From positions 434,001 to 498,000 of the forward strand of contig NZ_SIRE01000003.1 of the NCBI RefSeq assembly GCF_004307995.1: DNA of 64,000 nucleotides, given 5' to 3'. The translations under genes and the position numbers were made by a program. Origin of the DNA: Paenibacillus thalictri. Its GTDB lineage: Bacteria > Bacillota > Bacilli > Paenibacillales > NBRC-103111. Of the stretch, positions 18,032-27,022 are shown in pieces; position 1 is the first letter of the stretch, and each line of letters starts with the position of its first letter. The notes beneath the pieces were generated by a model that had not been told where the DNA came from, did no database searches, and saw nothing but the letters and a program-made list of their open reading frames with translations.

Positions 18032-18922
18032 TTGGAGTTTAAAGGAGTTATGGGCGGTTTTTACCGTATATCGGAATGGATTATGCGGCTTTCCGTCATC
18101 AATGTTTTATGGGTTATTTGCTCCATACCGGTATTTTTACTGCTGCTGATGACACTCCAATCGGAGAGCGTCGACCAATTGATGTCCACGCTTGTGCTGA
18201 TTGCCGCAGTTTCGCCGTTTACGTTATTTCCCGCGACAACCGCAATGTTTGCTGTCGTGCGCAAATGGCTGACGGGCGAAGAAGACGCGCCGCTTTTGAA
18301 AACGTTTTTTCGCGGCTATAAAGAAAATTATGTGCAAAGCATGCTGGGTGGACTGATTTATGTATTGATCGGCGCCATCTTATATACAAACTTAAGATTT
18401 TACGGTTCGCAAACGTCGACGATCGGCGTTCTTAAGTTTTTGGTGCTGTCGCTTTCGGTCATTTTATCGGTTTCCATGTTCCATTTCTTCTCCATCACGG
18501 TGCATCTTCATATGAAGTTGTTCCAAATCATTAAAAATTCGATTCTGATTTCGATTGGTAATCCGATCCGCTCCATCTTTATGCTGGTGGCAAACGGTAT
18601 TATTTTGTACATTAGTTTTCTAAAGTTCACATTTTTAATTCCATTTTTCATGGGATCATTAATGGCGGTCGTTTCATTCTGGAATTTCAACTTTATTTTT
18701 GCCAAAATCCAAGAAAAGCAGCAGAAATGGGCTGAGGAAGCGGAAGAGAAGGCGGCAGCGGGGAAAAAAGACGACTCCGATTCCGGGGACTCTCAGCTGC
18801 AAGGCGCTCCCGATGCGGACGAGCCGCTGCAAAGAGAGGCGCTTCCCGACGGAAAACCGGCCGAACCCGGCCCTGATGGCGATGCCAACTCAAAGAATGA
18901 AAAAAACGATGGCCGGGCATAA
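18032..18922 (+). CDS. YesL-like DUF624 membrane protein
   Basis: A 296-residue membrane protein. The N-terminus MEFKGVMGGFYRISEWIMRLSVINVLW and about five helices match DUF624/YesL. From residue 225 a charged coiled-coil-like stretch (EKQQKWAEEAEEKAAAGKK) leads into an acidic, proline-rich, disordered tail that is longer than usual. The TTG at 18032 is chosen because AGGAGG ends nine bases before it; the TTG at 18023 abuts the site. YesL genes often lie in carbohydrate clusters; here the neighbours are 6S RNA and xylulokinase. Confidence 0.85.
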   Translation: MEFKGVMGGFYRISEWIMRLSVINVLWVICSIPVFLLLLMTLQSESVDQLMSTLVLIAAVSPFTLFPATTAMFAVVRKWLTGEEDAPLLKTFFRGYKENYVQSMLGGLIYVLIGAILYTNLRFYGSQTSTIGVLKFLVLSLSVILSVSMFHFFSITVHLHMKLFQIIKNSILISIGNPIRSIFMLVANGIILYISFLKFTFLIPFFMGSLMAVVSFWNFNFIFAKIQEKQQKWAEEAEEKAAAGKKDDSDSGDSQLQGAPDADEPLQREALPDGKPAEPGPDGDANSKNEKNDGRA

Positions 18923-18978
18923 TAAAAAAGCCAAATGGTAACAGCCTTTCCATGGCAACAAGTATTGCAGGCGAAACA

Positions 18979-19007
18979 TTTACTTTCGCCGCGATACACT
19001 CTATAAT
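18979..19007 (+). promoter_or_regulatory. sigma-A-type promoter upstream of 6S RNA
   Basis: TTTACT at 18979-18984 and a perfect TATAAT at 19002-19007 with a 17-base spacer. Predicted start near 19014 would give a 6S precursor with about 55 extra bases at the 5' end. Confidence 0.6.
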
Positions 19008-19067
19008 AAAGATAAATCAAATGGCGGCAACATTTTCACAAATGCGGCTTGCCAATTGAACAATTAA

Positions 19068-19247
19068 ATCCTGCGATGTACGTTTCGATTTCTATGTCGT
19101 TTTGAACCAATGACTGTTTCTAGGGAGACCTACATTCCTGCGCGGCTGACATGCCCTCGAAAAGGGACTTCAAAAGCGCCGGTGCGGACACCCACCTGCG
19201 AGAGCGGGTTTGAAACGCAAAATCGGACGGCATATGCGGGTTTTTTT
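19068..19247 (+). ncRNA. ssrS: 6S RNA
   Basis: 6S RNA binds housekeeping RNA polymerase and mimics an open promoter. The stretch shows the bacilli 6S plan: a long closing stem in which the run from 19072 to 19092 pairs with 19219-19239 with few bulges, then the conserved boxes GAACCAA and TGTTTCTA on the 5' side, CCTACATTC and GACATGC toward the apical stem, and CACCCACCTGCGAGAG on the 3' side. Length of about 180 bases fits. It lies in a 398-base gap between two protein genes and ends in a T run at 19241-19247. Exact ends are estimated from the stem. Confidence 0.85.
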
Positions 19248-19264
19248 GTACCCTTTTTACAAGC

Positions 19265-19309
19265 AAAACGCTCTTAGCTCGCCAATATGGCAGGCCGAGA
19301 GCGTTTTTT
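19265..19309. terminator. terminator between 6S RNA and xylB
   Basis: AAAACGCTCT and AGAGCGTTTTTT arms around a 23-base loop. A and T runs fit termination from both sides of this convergent junction. Confidence 0.85.
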
Positions 19310-19319
19310 GCGTTTGAAT

Positions 19320-20849
19320 TTATTTTTGGACAAGATCGCTTAGCTCGTGGAAGGTGTTTTTTAATGTGTCGTACAACGAGCGGTATATCGCATAATACCG
19401 GTTGTATTGCTCGTGGCGTCCGGCGTCCGGCTCCACACGGTCGACGACCTGAATCCATTCTCCGCATAAGCTGTCCACGCTGCGGTTTAAGACGCCGGAA
19501 GCGGCCATTACAGCGGCGCCGTAAGCCGGTCCGTCCGTAGAATTGACGGTGACGACGGGATAACCGAAAATATCAGCGATCATCTGCCGCCAGAAGAGGC
19601 TGCGCGCGCCGCCTCCGTTCACTCGAAGTTCGGTAATTTCGATGCCGGACGCTTTCATCAGCTCGAGCGAGTCGCGCAGCCCAAAGGTAATGCCTTCCAG
19701 AACGGCGCGGGTCAAGTGGGCTTTGCCGTGGCGCAGATTCAAGCCGATAAACCCGCCGCGCGCCTTCGGATCGGGATGGGGGGTTCGCTCACCGGTCAAA
19801 TAAGGCAGGAACAGCAAACCTTCGCTGCCGAGCGGGGCGGTTTCCGCCAAAGCCGTCAAGAACTCATATACGTCGCGTCCCGAGTTGCGCGCTTGCTCCA
19901 GCTCTTCATAAGCAAAATGGTTCTTCCACCACTGAAAGGAGCCTCCAGCGGCCAGCATGACGCCCATACGGTGCCATTTGCCGGGTACCCCGTGGCAAAA
20001 AGCGTGAAGCCGGCACTCCGGTTCCGGCTGATAGCTGTCGTCATGGACAAATACGACGCCGGAGGTGCCTAAGGCGACGGAAGCGATGCCTTGCTTCACG
20101 ACGCCGACGCCGACAGCGCCGCAGGCCTGATCGCCGCCTCCGGCAACAACCGGGGTTCCTGCGGCAAGTCCTGTAAGTTTTGCCGCTTCTGCCGTCAAAT
20201 GGCCGGCGATATCGGTGCTCTCGAACAGCGGAGGCAGCCAGCCGAGCGGAATGCCAAGTTGTTCGGCGACATCTTGCGACCAGCGGCGCCCGGCTACATC
20301 AAGCAGCAGCGTACCGCTGGCATCGGCCATATCCATGCCGAAAGCGCCGGTTAATTGAAGCCGCACATAATCTTTAGGCAGCATAAGATGGGCAACCTTG
20401 GCGTAGAGCTCCGGCTCATGATTGCGCATCCAGATGAGTTTGGGCGCCGTAAAACCGGTTAAAGCCCGGTTCCCGGTCAATTGACCGAGCCGGTCGCGTC
20501 CAATGGTCGCTTCAATCCATTCGCATTCCGCTCCGGTCCGCTGATCGCACCAAAGCATGGCCGGACGCACAACGCTTAACTGTTCGTCGAGAAGAACGGC
20601 GCCGTGCATTTGACCGGACAGTCCGATGCCTTTCACCAGATGTCCGTCCACTTTCGATTCAAGCAGAAGCTGGCGGATGCAGTTCAAGGAGCCGTTCCAC
20701 CAATCTTCCGGATGCTGCTCAGCCCAACCCGGCTGCGGCTGGAGCAGAGGATATTCAGCGCTTCCACTTGCCGTGACGTTCCCTTCGGCATCCACCAAAA
20801 TGCATTTTACCGCTGAAGTTCCCAAATCAATGCCCAAAAAATAATCCAT
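19320..20849 (-). CDS. xylB: xylulokinase
   Basis: Phosphorylates D-xylulose to xylulose 5-phosphate. 509 residues with FGGY-kinase motifs: N-terminal GIDLGTSAVKCILVD, the conserved GLSGQMHGAVLLD near 79, WCDQRT near 101, GGGDQACGAVGVG near 240, LPYLTGERTPHPDP near 335 and the C-terminal RVNGGGARSLFWRQM. The ATG at 20849 is chosen (GGGGTGA five bases upstream); a GTG at 20858 is possible. xylA and xylR are not adjacent. A palindrome at 20883-20905 just upstream suggests repression by a XylR-type regulator encoded elsewhere. Confidence 0.95.
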   Translation of the reverse strand: MDYFLGIDLGTSAVKCILVDAEGNVTASGSAEYPLLQPQPGWAEQHPEDWWNGSLNCIRQLLLESKVDGHLVKGIGLSGQMHGAVLLDEQLSVVRPAMLWCDQRTGAECEWIEATIGRDRLGQLTGNRALTGFTAPKLIWMRNHEPELYAKVAHLMLPKDYVRLQLTGAFGMDMADASGTLLLDVAGRRWSQDVAEQLGIPLGWLPPLFESTDIAGHLTAEAAKLTGLAAGTPVVAGGGDQACGAVGVGVVKQGIASVALGTSGVVFVHDDSYQPEPECRLHAFCHGVPGKWHRMGVMLAAGGSFQWWKNHFAYEELEQARNSGRDVYEFLTALAETAPLGSEGLLFLPYLTGERTPHPDPKARGGFIGLNLRHGKAHLTRAVLEGITFGLRDSLELMKASGIEITELRVNGGGARSLFWRQMIADIFGYPVVTVNSTDGPAYGAAVMAASGVLNRSVDSLCGEWIQVVDRVEPDAGRHEQYNRYYAIYRSLYDTLKNTFHELSDLVQK

Positions 20850-20882
20850 CGCCGTCACCCCGTCATATGATCTTTCAAACTT

Positions 20883-20905
20883 AGTTTAATCATTGAACTT
20901 AAACT
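20883..20905. promoter_or_regulatory. palindromic operator upstream of xylB
   Basis: AGTTTAA at 20883-20889 and TTAAACT at 20899-20905 form perfect seven-base arms around a nine-base centre. Known ROK-type XylR operators have AGTTTG/CAAACT-like arms, so this is a plausible XylR site. Confidence 0.6.
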
Positions 20906-21028
20906 GTAAATTATATATTCGGAATAAAACGATGAATTCCTTCTTTCTCTTCCATAGAAAGAGTGGTAATATAAAACAGAGTATTAGGGATAAGCATCGG
21001 TGCACTTCTTTGAAGGGGGAACAAGCTT

Positions 21029-21418
21029 TTGTTAAAGAGAATCTTGATCGGCTTAATTCGCAGCCATGACACCACGGGCGAAAAGGCGAAAGATCCTGCT
21101 TTAAAGACTCGCAATTACAAACTCTCCAGAGACCAGGTATGGGACGAAGTCGTGAGCATGTTTAAGAAAATGAAAGGCTACAAGCTGCTTCATGAAGTGA
21201 AGAACGTCGGAGAGATCGTGCTGGAGAAACGGACGATTACCGGGCGGATTCAGGACATCACGGTGACGATCATATCCATCAATCCTGTGAAGACCTCCGT
21301 TGATATTTATTCGGCTTCACGCGGCTCGCTCGGAGACCTTGGCTCCAATTACCGTACGATCTTGGAGATTTACAATCAGCTTGACAAGAAGCTCGCGGCG
21401 TATAAAGATTCCTACTAA
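21029..21418 (+). CDS. DUF1499-family protein
   Basis: A 129-residue protein starting with TTG at 21029, nine bases after GAAGGGGG. The C-terminal part (RIQDITVTIISINP, TSVDIYSASRGSLGDLGSNYRTI) matches the DUF1499 fold, where the R.S..GDLG.N..RI block is the family signature. No signal peptide; the first 13 residues are hydrophobic and basic and may touch the membrane. Own terminator follows. Function unknown. Confidence 0.78.
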   Translation: MLKRILIGLIRSHDTTGEKAKDPALKTRNYKLSRDQVWDEVVSMFKKMKGYKLLHEVKNVGEIVLEKRTITGRIQDITVTIISINPVKTSVDIYSASRGSLGDLGSNYRTILEIYNQLDKKLAAYKDSY

Positions 21419-21473
21419 CCGCGGGATGGGGCGCTGGACGATTCATCTGCATGAACTTCCCGATAATGAACAT

Positions 21474-21511
21474 AAAAACAGCGAGGTCGCATTGCGCCTC
21501 GCTGTTTTTTC
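21474..21511 (+). terminator. terminator between DUF1499 gene and tpx
   Basis: AAAAACAGCGAGG and CCTCGCTGTTTTTT arms around a ten-base loop, symmetrical A and T runs; usable in both directions. Confidence 0.92.
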
Positions 21512-21522
21512 CTAAGTACGCG

Positions 21523-22041
21523 TTACACCAATTTCTTAACAGCTTCAACAGCCGCTTCGTAATTCGGGTGCTCCGTCATTTCTTTTAAGTATTCTACATA
21601 TTGGATCGTATCGTTAGCGTCGACGACAAAGATAGCACGGAAATCAAGCTGGAATTCATTGATCAGCACGCCGTAAGCTTGTCCGAAGTTACGGTCCTTG
21701 TAGTCGGACAAAGTAACAACTCTGTCGACGCCGGCAGCGCCGCACCAGCGGGCTTGAGCGAAAGGAAGATCCACGCTGACAGTCAGAACAACTACATTTT
21801 CGCCGAGCTTGGAAGCTTCTTCGTTAAAACGGCGGGTTTGCGCATCGCATACGCCGGTATCAAGCGAAGGAACAACGCTGATCAGCTTTACTTTGCCGGC
21901 ATAATTAGCCAGCGATACTTGCTCCAGCAGGTTGGCGTTAAGCTTGAAATCTGGAGCCTTGTCTCCTGCCTTCAACTCCGGTCCTACGAGGGTAAGCGGA
22001 TTTCCTTTAAAAGTTGCAACACCAGTACGCTCTTGCGCCAT
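21523..22041 (-). CDS. tpx: thiol peroxidase
   Basis: Atypical two-Cys peroxiredoxin that reduces lipid and alkyl hydroperoxides using thioredoxin. 172 residues with the Tpx signature [16 protein letters not shown]: peroxidatic Cys65, and resolving Cys100 in ARWCGAAG. The N-terminus [20 protein letters not shown] is typical. AAGGAGG precedes the ATG. Divergent from the rhomboid gene. Confidence 0.96.
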   Translation of the reverse strand: MAQERTGVATFKGNPLTLVGPELKAGDKAPDFKLNANLLEQVSLANYAGKVKLISVVPSLDTGVCDAQTRRFNEEASKLGENVVVLTVSVDLPFAQARWCGAAGVDRVVTLSDYKDRNFGQAYGVLINEFQLDFRAIFVVDANDTIQYVEYLKEMTEHPNYEAAVEAVKKLV

Positions 22042-22148
22042 GATTGGTTGTCCTCCTTGAAAATAGGTATAATTGGTATTTCACCACAACTTATTATAAA
22101 CTGTATAAAAGGAAAAAGTCCAATGCCATGACCAAAGGAGAATCCCCC

Positions 22149-22751
22149 TTGTTATTTTTGCGGAATGAAAAATTTTCGGATTACATCCGGCTTTATCCGA
22201 TTACTTCGCTGATCTTGACGGTTAACATAGGCTTGTTCATCGCGATGACGCTGCTTGGCGGTTCTCAGAACCAGGAGACGCTGCTCCGGTTCGGGGCCCT
22301 TGTCAATGATCCGCCGTTTATTTCCGAATATTGGCGGTATATCGCTTCCTGCTTTTTGCATATCGGGTTTGACCATCTGTTGTTTAATATGTTTTCGGTG
22401 CTCGTATTTGCGCCTCCGTTGGAGCGGCTCCTGGGTAAAGCGCAATATACGCTGTTATACCTCGGAAGCGGCTTTCTAGGCAACGTAGCGAGTGTGCTGC
22501 TATCGCAGAAGGTGCTGCTGTCTGCAGGCGCTTCTGGGGCGATTTACGGCGTTTACGCGGCTTATATTTTTCTGGGGCTGTTTCGCAGGCAGATGCTTGA
22601 TCCGTCCTCACGCAAAACAATTTATATTGTTGTGGGCATTGGGGTCGTGTATTCCATCTTTATGCCGCAAATTAATTATTACGGGCATCTGGGCGGTTTT
22701 GTCGGGGGATTTATTTTATTCTGCATGATGAGACTGCGGATTCGGGGTTAA
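22149..22751 (+). CDS. rhomboid-family intramembrane serine protease
   Basis: Six-helix protease cleaving membrane helices. 200 residues from the TTG at 22149, chosen because AAAGGAG (22134-22140) ends eight bases ahead; an in-frame ATG at 22128 has no ribosome binding site and would put that AAAGGAG inside the frame. Catalytic Ser129 is in SAGASGAIYG and His180 in YYGHLGG; the HIGFDHLLFN loop at 71-80 is the conserved family HxxxHxxxN box. Substrate unknown. Confidence 0.92.
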   Translation: MLFLRNEKFSDYIRLYPITSLILTVNIGLFIAMTLLGGSQNQETLLRFGALVNDPPFISEYWRYIASCFLHIGFDHLLFNMFSVLVFAPPLERLLGKAQYTLLYLGSGFLGNVASVLLSQKVLLSAGASGAIYGVYAAYIFLGLFRRQMLDPSSRKTIYIVVGIGVVYSIFMPQINYYGHLGGFVGGFILFCMMRLRIRG

Positions 22752-22836
22752 CCGCTAACGTTCTTGCAGCCGCTTGCTTATGAAATATTGCAAATGACAA
22801 GTACGTATTTACAGATTAGGTTGGAGGTTTTTGTGT

Positions 22837-23730
22837 TTGGAACTGCGACAGCTTCAATATTTTGCGAAAGTGGCAAAAAAACAGCACGTCACGCAAGCTT
22901 CGGAGGAGCTGCATATCGCCCAATCGGCGGTTAGCCGGCAAATCCATCAACTGGAAGAAGAATTGGGCGTACAGCTGTTCGTGCAAAAGGGACGCAAGCT
23001 GCAGCTGACGCCTGTCGGCAAGCTGTTTTTAAACAGAGTGGAAGAAATATTGGCTTCGCTGGATCGCGCGGTCAACGAAGTGCATGAGTTCATGGATCCG
23101 GAAGCCGGCGAAATCAGAGTCGGCTTTCCTCACAGTCTCGGCATTTATTTTCTGCCGACGGTTGTCGCGCATTTCCGCAAAAGCCATCCGGGTGTCAAAT
23201 TCCGCCTACGGCAAGGCACGTTTAACAGCTTGATCCGCGACGTGATGAAAGGCGAGATCGACCTGGCCTTTATTTCTCCTTTTCCTGAAAAACACGATCA
23301 TGTGACCGGGGAGCTGCTGTTGCAGGAGGAGCTTTATGCCATCTTGCCGGTAGGGCATCCTCTCGCGCAACTGGAGTCGATTAAGCTGAATCAATTAAAA
23401 GATGAGCCGTTTGTCATGTTCAGCGATGAGTATTCGCTGCGGACGATCGTGCTGGACGCTTGCTCAAGCGCCGGATTTACCCCCAAGATCGATTTTGAAG
23501 GTGAAGAAACCGATACGATTCGCGGTTTGGTGGCCGCGGGGATGGGAGTCAGTCTGCTGCCGGAGATGGCGTTAACCGAGATCAGCCAGCTGCATCCGGC
23601 AAGAGTTCGTGTTGTGGAGCCGCAAGTCACACGCAGCGTCGGATTGATTCATCGTTCCGGCGAAAAACTTCCGCTTGTGGCTGAAGTGTTCCAGCGTTTT
23701 TTGCTGGAATTTATTAAAGAAATGAAGTAA
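22837..23730 (+). CDS. LysR-family transcriptional regulator
   Basis: 297 residues with an N-terminal winged helix (MELRQLQYFAKVAKKQHVTQASEELHIAQSAVSRQI) and a periplasmic-binding-like effector domain from about residue 90. The TTG at 22837 lies nine bases after GGAGG; the ORF extends upstream to a TTG at 22831 that is too close. It resembles the GltC/CidR-type branch. The target is not evident: neighbours are rhomboid and HemAT on the same strand, and no divergent gene exists. Confidence 0.92.
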   Translation: MELRQLQYFAKVAKKQHVTQASEELHIAQSAVSRQIHQLEEELGVQLFVQKGRKLQLTPVGKLFLNRVEEILASLDRAVNEVHEFMDPEAGEIRVGFPHSLGIYFLPTVVAHFRKSHPGVKFRLRQGTFNSLIRDVMKGEIDLAFISPFPEKHDHVTGELLLQEELYAILPVGHPLAQLESIKLNQLKDEPFVMFSDEYSLRTIVLDACSSAGFTPKIDFEGEETDTIRGLVAAGMGVSLLPEMALTEISQLHPARVRVVEPQVTRSVGLIHRSGEKLPLVAEVFQRFLLEFIKEMK

Positions 23731-23899
23731 TGAATACCTAGGCATATTGGAATAATGTGACTATAATCATAGGAATTACCTCCTGGTTTTGTTTTAATGA
23801 GTGTATCTGGGCGCTGACATGACACAATGGACAGGCTTCGCGGCGGGACATGGCGGGTTCGGATATATGGAATAAACAAAATGCGGAGGTCAGCTAGGA

Positions 23900-25210
23900 A
23901 TGAAACGTTGGTTTGCCAAGCTATATTCCGGGACGGAAAGCGAAGCCGCAAGAAAGCCTGGCGCTTTCGACTACGGTCTGGTGAAAATGGAAGTGAGCGG
24001 AGAGGACACGGTCAATCAGATTCGGATGATCGATTTGACTGTAGCCGATCTGGCCTATATCCGCAGCGTCAAGCCCCTTATTGAGCAGCATATTGAAGAG
24101 ATCGCCGGCACCTTTTACGTCAAGGTGCTGCAAGTGAAAGAGCTTAACTCCATTATTGTAGGACACAGCACGGTAGATCGTCTGATCAGCACGCTGAAGA
24201 AACATGTGCTGGAGATGTTCGATGGGGTCGTGGACGAATCGTTTATTGCGAAGAGAACGATCATCGCGGAGGTTCACGTTAAGGTCGGACTGGAGCCGAA
24301 ATGGTACATCGGCGCCTTTCAGAATCTGCAAAATGCGATTCTGCGCGTATTGCACGATAACGTGCCCCGCAATGAATATATGGAGATTAGCCTGGCCGTT
24401 ACCAAGCTGCTTAATTTTGAACAGCAGCTTGTGCTGGAAGCCTACGAGAAACAATATTTGGGTAAAGTCAACGCTCAATACGATAAAATAAAAGCCGAGG
24501 TTAAAGCGAGCATTTACGGCGTCAGTGCAGAGCTTGCCGCGCTTACCGAACAAACGGCCGCCTCGATACAGGAACTGCTGGCCAGCAGCAACGAAGTGAA
24601 CGGCTCCGTCCAAGCCACAACCTTAAACTCGGAGCGGGTGCAGCAATTCTCGCATGGCGGCGCCGCCCACATTAACGCATTGGAAGCGCAAATTGCCACG
24701 ATATTCAACAAAGCCGTGGAGATGGAGCAATCGCTGCTTCAGTTGGAAAGCTACTCCGCTAACATTTCGCAGATCGTTCAAATGGTCCGCGAGCTTGCCG
24801 ATCAAACCAACTTGCTTTCATTAAATGCGGCGATCGAAGCGGCCAGAGCCGGGGACGAGGGAAGAGGTTTTTCGGTGGTAGCCGATGAAGTGCGCAAGCT
24901 GTCGGTGCAGACAAAGAAGTCGATAGCGGCGATCTCCAGCAATATGGCCGGATCGGCGCAGCTGCTTCAGGACGCCGTTCAGAAAGTATGCGCCGTCAAA
25001 ACCTCCGTTGAGAACGGCAAGCAGATTGCAATAGACACCAAGCAGGTTTTCCAAGCGATCGTCGAGTCGACGGACCACAGCATCAGCAGAATCAAGCGGG
25101 TCGAAAGCGAGGTGGCGATGCTGGTCAAATCGATTGGCGAAATTAGTGCAGCTTCGGAAAAAGTAACATCCTCCGCCGAAACGCTTCATCATACAGCCGT
25201 CCATTTCTAA
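23900..25210 (+). CDS. hemAT: HemAT-type globin-coupled aerotaxis transducer
   Basis: Soluble heme-based oxygen sensor that signals to CheA. 436 residues: a globin-coupled sensor domain at about 35-185 with the likely proximal heme His126 in [17 protein letters not shown], then a coiled methyl-accepting signalling domain with the hairpin tip [38 protein letters not shown]. No membrane helices, as in Bacillus HemAT. The ATG at 23900 has GGAGG about ten bases upstream. No che genes lie nearby. Confidence 0.93.
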   Translation: MKRWFAKLYSGTESEAARKPGAFDYGLVKMEVSGEDTVNQIRMIDLTVADLAYIRSVKPLIEQHIEEIAGTFYVKVLQVKELNSIIVGHSTVDRLISTLKKHVLEMFDGVVDESFIAKRTIIAEVHVKVGLEPKWYIGAFQNLQNAILRVLHDNVPRNEYMEISLAVTKLLNFEQQLVLEAYEKQYLGKVNAQYDKIKAEVKASIYGVSAELAALTEQTAASIQELLASSNEVNGSVQATTLNSERVQQFSHGGAAHINALEAQIATIFNKAVEMEQSLLQLESYSANISQIVQMVRELADQTNLLSLNAAIEAARAGDEGRGFSVVADEVRKLSVQTKKSIAAISSNMAGSAQLLQDAVQKVCAVKTSVENGKQIAIDTKQVFQAIVESTDHSISRIKRVESEVAMLVKSIGEISAASEKVTSSAETLHHTAVHF

Positions 25211-25240
25211 TCTGACTCCGGACTGCCTTATTTGGTTTTC

Positions 25241-25283
25241 AAAAAAACAGCCTCCTTAAGCTGTACGCTTGGAGGCTGTTTTT
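25241..25283. terminator. bidirectional terminator after hemAT
   Basis: AAAAACAGCCTCC and GGAGGCTGTTTTT arms around a 15-base loop between convergent genes. Confidence 0.92.
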
Positions 25284-25286
25284 ACG

Positions 25287-25487
25287 TCATGCCTTGGCAT
25301 AAACAAATCTGCATATTTCCCTGAAGTAATAGTGATCGTTAATTTTGATCGCTTCATTCGTAATTTCCATTATGATTCCGCTGCCTACCAACTCGCTTCC
25401 ATGAAAAGCAAGAACGGGTGTTTGATTAATTGCGGCGGTGTGCAGATGGATCGTACTGGTCAATTCCTTGAACTTTCTTTTTTTCAA
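25287..25487 (-). CDS. small basic/beta-rich protein, unknown
   Basis: 66 residues if started at the TTG at 25487, favoured because GAGGTGA lies five bases upstream; the ATG at 25508 has no ribosome binding site. A basic start (MKKRKFKELTS) leads into short strands TPVLAFHGSELVGSGIIMEITNEAIKIND and YYFREICRFVYAKA, reminiscent of small RNA- or ligand-binding beta barrels, but no family is recognised. Confidence 0.6.
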   Translation of the reverse strand: MKKRKFKELTSTIHLHTAAINQTPVLAFHGSELVGSGIIMEITNEAIKINDHYYFREICRFVYAKA

Positions 25488-25716
25488 TTTTGTCACCTCA
25501 TTCGCCATAGTTCGACGTCGAATCGGAAATTCCTGTTTAATTCAAATTAATTTTATTAAAACATTTTAAAGTCCTTAGTTTTATTTCTTTACTTTGTACC
25601 TTGATTAAGCGCTTATGCCGCTTAAAAAGGGGCCTGATTTGAAGTTTTTTTTAGAAAAAATATTGAAAAATAATTTTAAACGACAAGATTCTACAATTTC
25701 TTTAGATATTTTTTAA

Positions 25717-25722
25717 TATAAT
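25717..25722 (+). promoter_or_regulatory. -10 element of HD-GYP gene
   Basis: A perfect TATAAT sits 60 bases before the start codon. A -35 is not convincing. The 295-base gap upstream is AT-rich and carries an inverted repeat TTAAGCG/CGCTTAA near 25605-25626 but no gene. Confidence 0.4.
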
Positions 25723-25781
25723 ATGGTTAGTCCTTTGGTACTACGATGAATAATGTCTACCCGGCAGAAGGGGGGATTCCA

Positions 25782-26864
25782 GTGAGAAAGGTTCATATTA
25801 GCTTCGCCAAGCAAGGAGATGTCCTTGCCAGACCGGTCTTATCTGCGAATGGCTCCAACTTGATCGGGGTTGGAGTGAAACTGACAGACCGGTACATTGA
25901 GCGCCTGCAATCTTATGGCGTAGATTACCTCTTCTTAGAGGATCGACATACGACTGATATTTTTCCGGAGGAAATTGTCAGGGACGAAACTAGAAAAAAA
26001 GCAATCGAAACCGTCTATAAAACTATGGTTGATCTCACATCCTCCCCTAGTGTCAAGAATAAAGCGATTTCTAAAGATATGGGCCTTACTTATCAGAAAA
26101 TATTTTCTGAAATATTAACTGACTTGACCAGCAACAGGGGACTCATGGTTAGCTTGTCCAACCTGCATGTCAAAGAGGGATATTTGTTTCATCATTCCGT
26201 CAATGTCGGGATCCTGGCAGGAATTATGGGCATGGCCAAAGGTTATAATCGCATTCAACTCACTGAGCTTGGCGTAGGGGCCCTGTTGTTTGATATCGGA
26301 ATGACGGTGTTTCCCGATGAGCTGTGGCAGAAAAATACCGATTTTACCGGAGAGCAGCGGGAGCGGATCAAGAAACATACGGAAGAGGGCTTCAATTTGC
26401 TGCGCAAGCAGTTTGATGTCTCGTTATTGTCCGCGCATTGCGCGCTGCAGCATCACGAGCGCTATGACGGTACCGGTTATCCGCGTGGGCTCAAGCAGGA
26501 CGAAATTCACGAGTATGCCCAAATCGTAGCCATTGCCGATGTATACGATGCGCTGACTTCGCCGCGTCCTTACCGTATCGGATATTCTCCGGGTGAAGCG
26601 ATCGAATTTCTTTACGCCAACGGCAACCAATGGTTTAATGTCGAGCTGATCAAAATTTTTTGCAGCCATATTGCCGTATATCCGATCGCTACGACCGTGC
26701 AATTAAATACCGGGCAAATCGGAGTTGTAACGGCGCTGAATGCGTCCGCCTCGCATAGACCGATTGTTAGAATCATCCAGGAACCGGGCGGCCACCCCGT
26801 ATATTCCGCTTATGAAATCGATTTGCAGAAACAAATGAATATCACGATTGCCAGAACGATATAG
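25782..26864 (+). CDS. HD-GYP domain protein with altered HD motif
   Basis: A 360-residue relative of cyclic di-GMP phosphodiesterases. The N-terminal 60 residues form a small domain common in HD-GYP proteins (VLARPVLSANGSNLIGVGVKLTDRYIERLQ). The HD-GYP core runs from about 115 to 295. The first His (HHSVNVG, 137-138) and the HHERYDGTGYP block (224-234) are intact, but the HD pair is FD: residues 167-175 read GALLFDIGM, with codon TTT at His's place. A metal ligand is therefore missing and catalysis is doubtful. The GTG at 25782 is chosen behind AAGGGGGG; an ATG at 25746 is in frame. Confidence 0.88.
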   Translation: MRKVHISFAKQGDVLARPVLSANGSNLIGVGVKLTDRYIERLQSYGVDYLFLEDRHTTDIFPEEIVRDETRKKAIETVYKTMVDLTSSPSVKNKAISKDMGLTYQKIFSEILTDLTSNRGLMVSLSNLHVKEGYLFHHSVNVGILAGIMGMAKGYNRIQLTELGVGALLFDIGMTVFPDELWQKNTDFTGEQRERIKKHTEEGFNLLRKQFDVSLLSAHCALQHHERYDGTGYPRGLKQDEIHEYAQIVAIADVYDALTSPRPYRIGYSPGEAIEFLYANGNQWFNVELIKIFCSHIAVYPIATTVQLNTGQIGVVTALNASASHRPIVRIIQEPGGHPVYSAYEIDLQKQMNITIARTI

Positions 26865-26887
26865 CTGCCTCCGGAGCAGCTTTTTTT
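26863..26887 (+). terminator. terminator after HD-GYP gene
   Basis: AGCTGC and GCAGCT arms around CTCCGGA-like loop, then seven T. Confidence 0.85.
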
Positions 26888-27022
26888 GTTGTTACTTGGT
26901 CATTGGCGGGGCGTCAGTCTGTTGTGACTGTTGAATCATTTTGTTTATGGTTAAGATGAGGTATTATGGGGAGGTAACATTTATTTAGAACAATCGGGGT
27001 TTGGAAGGATGGAGGTATCGGC

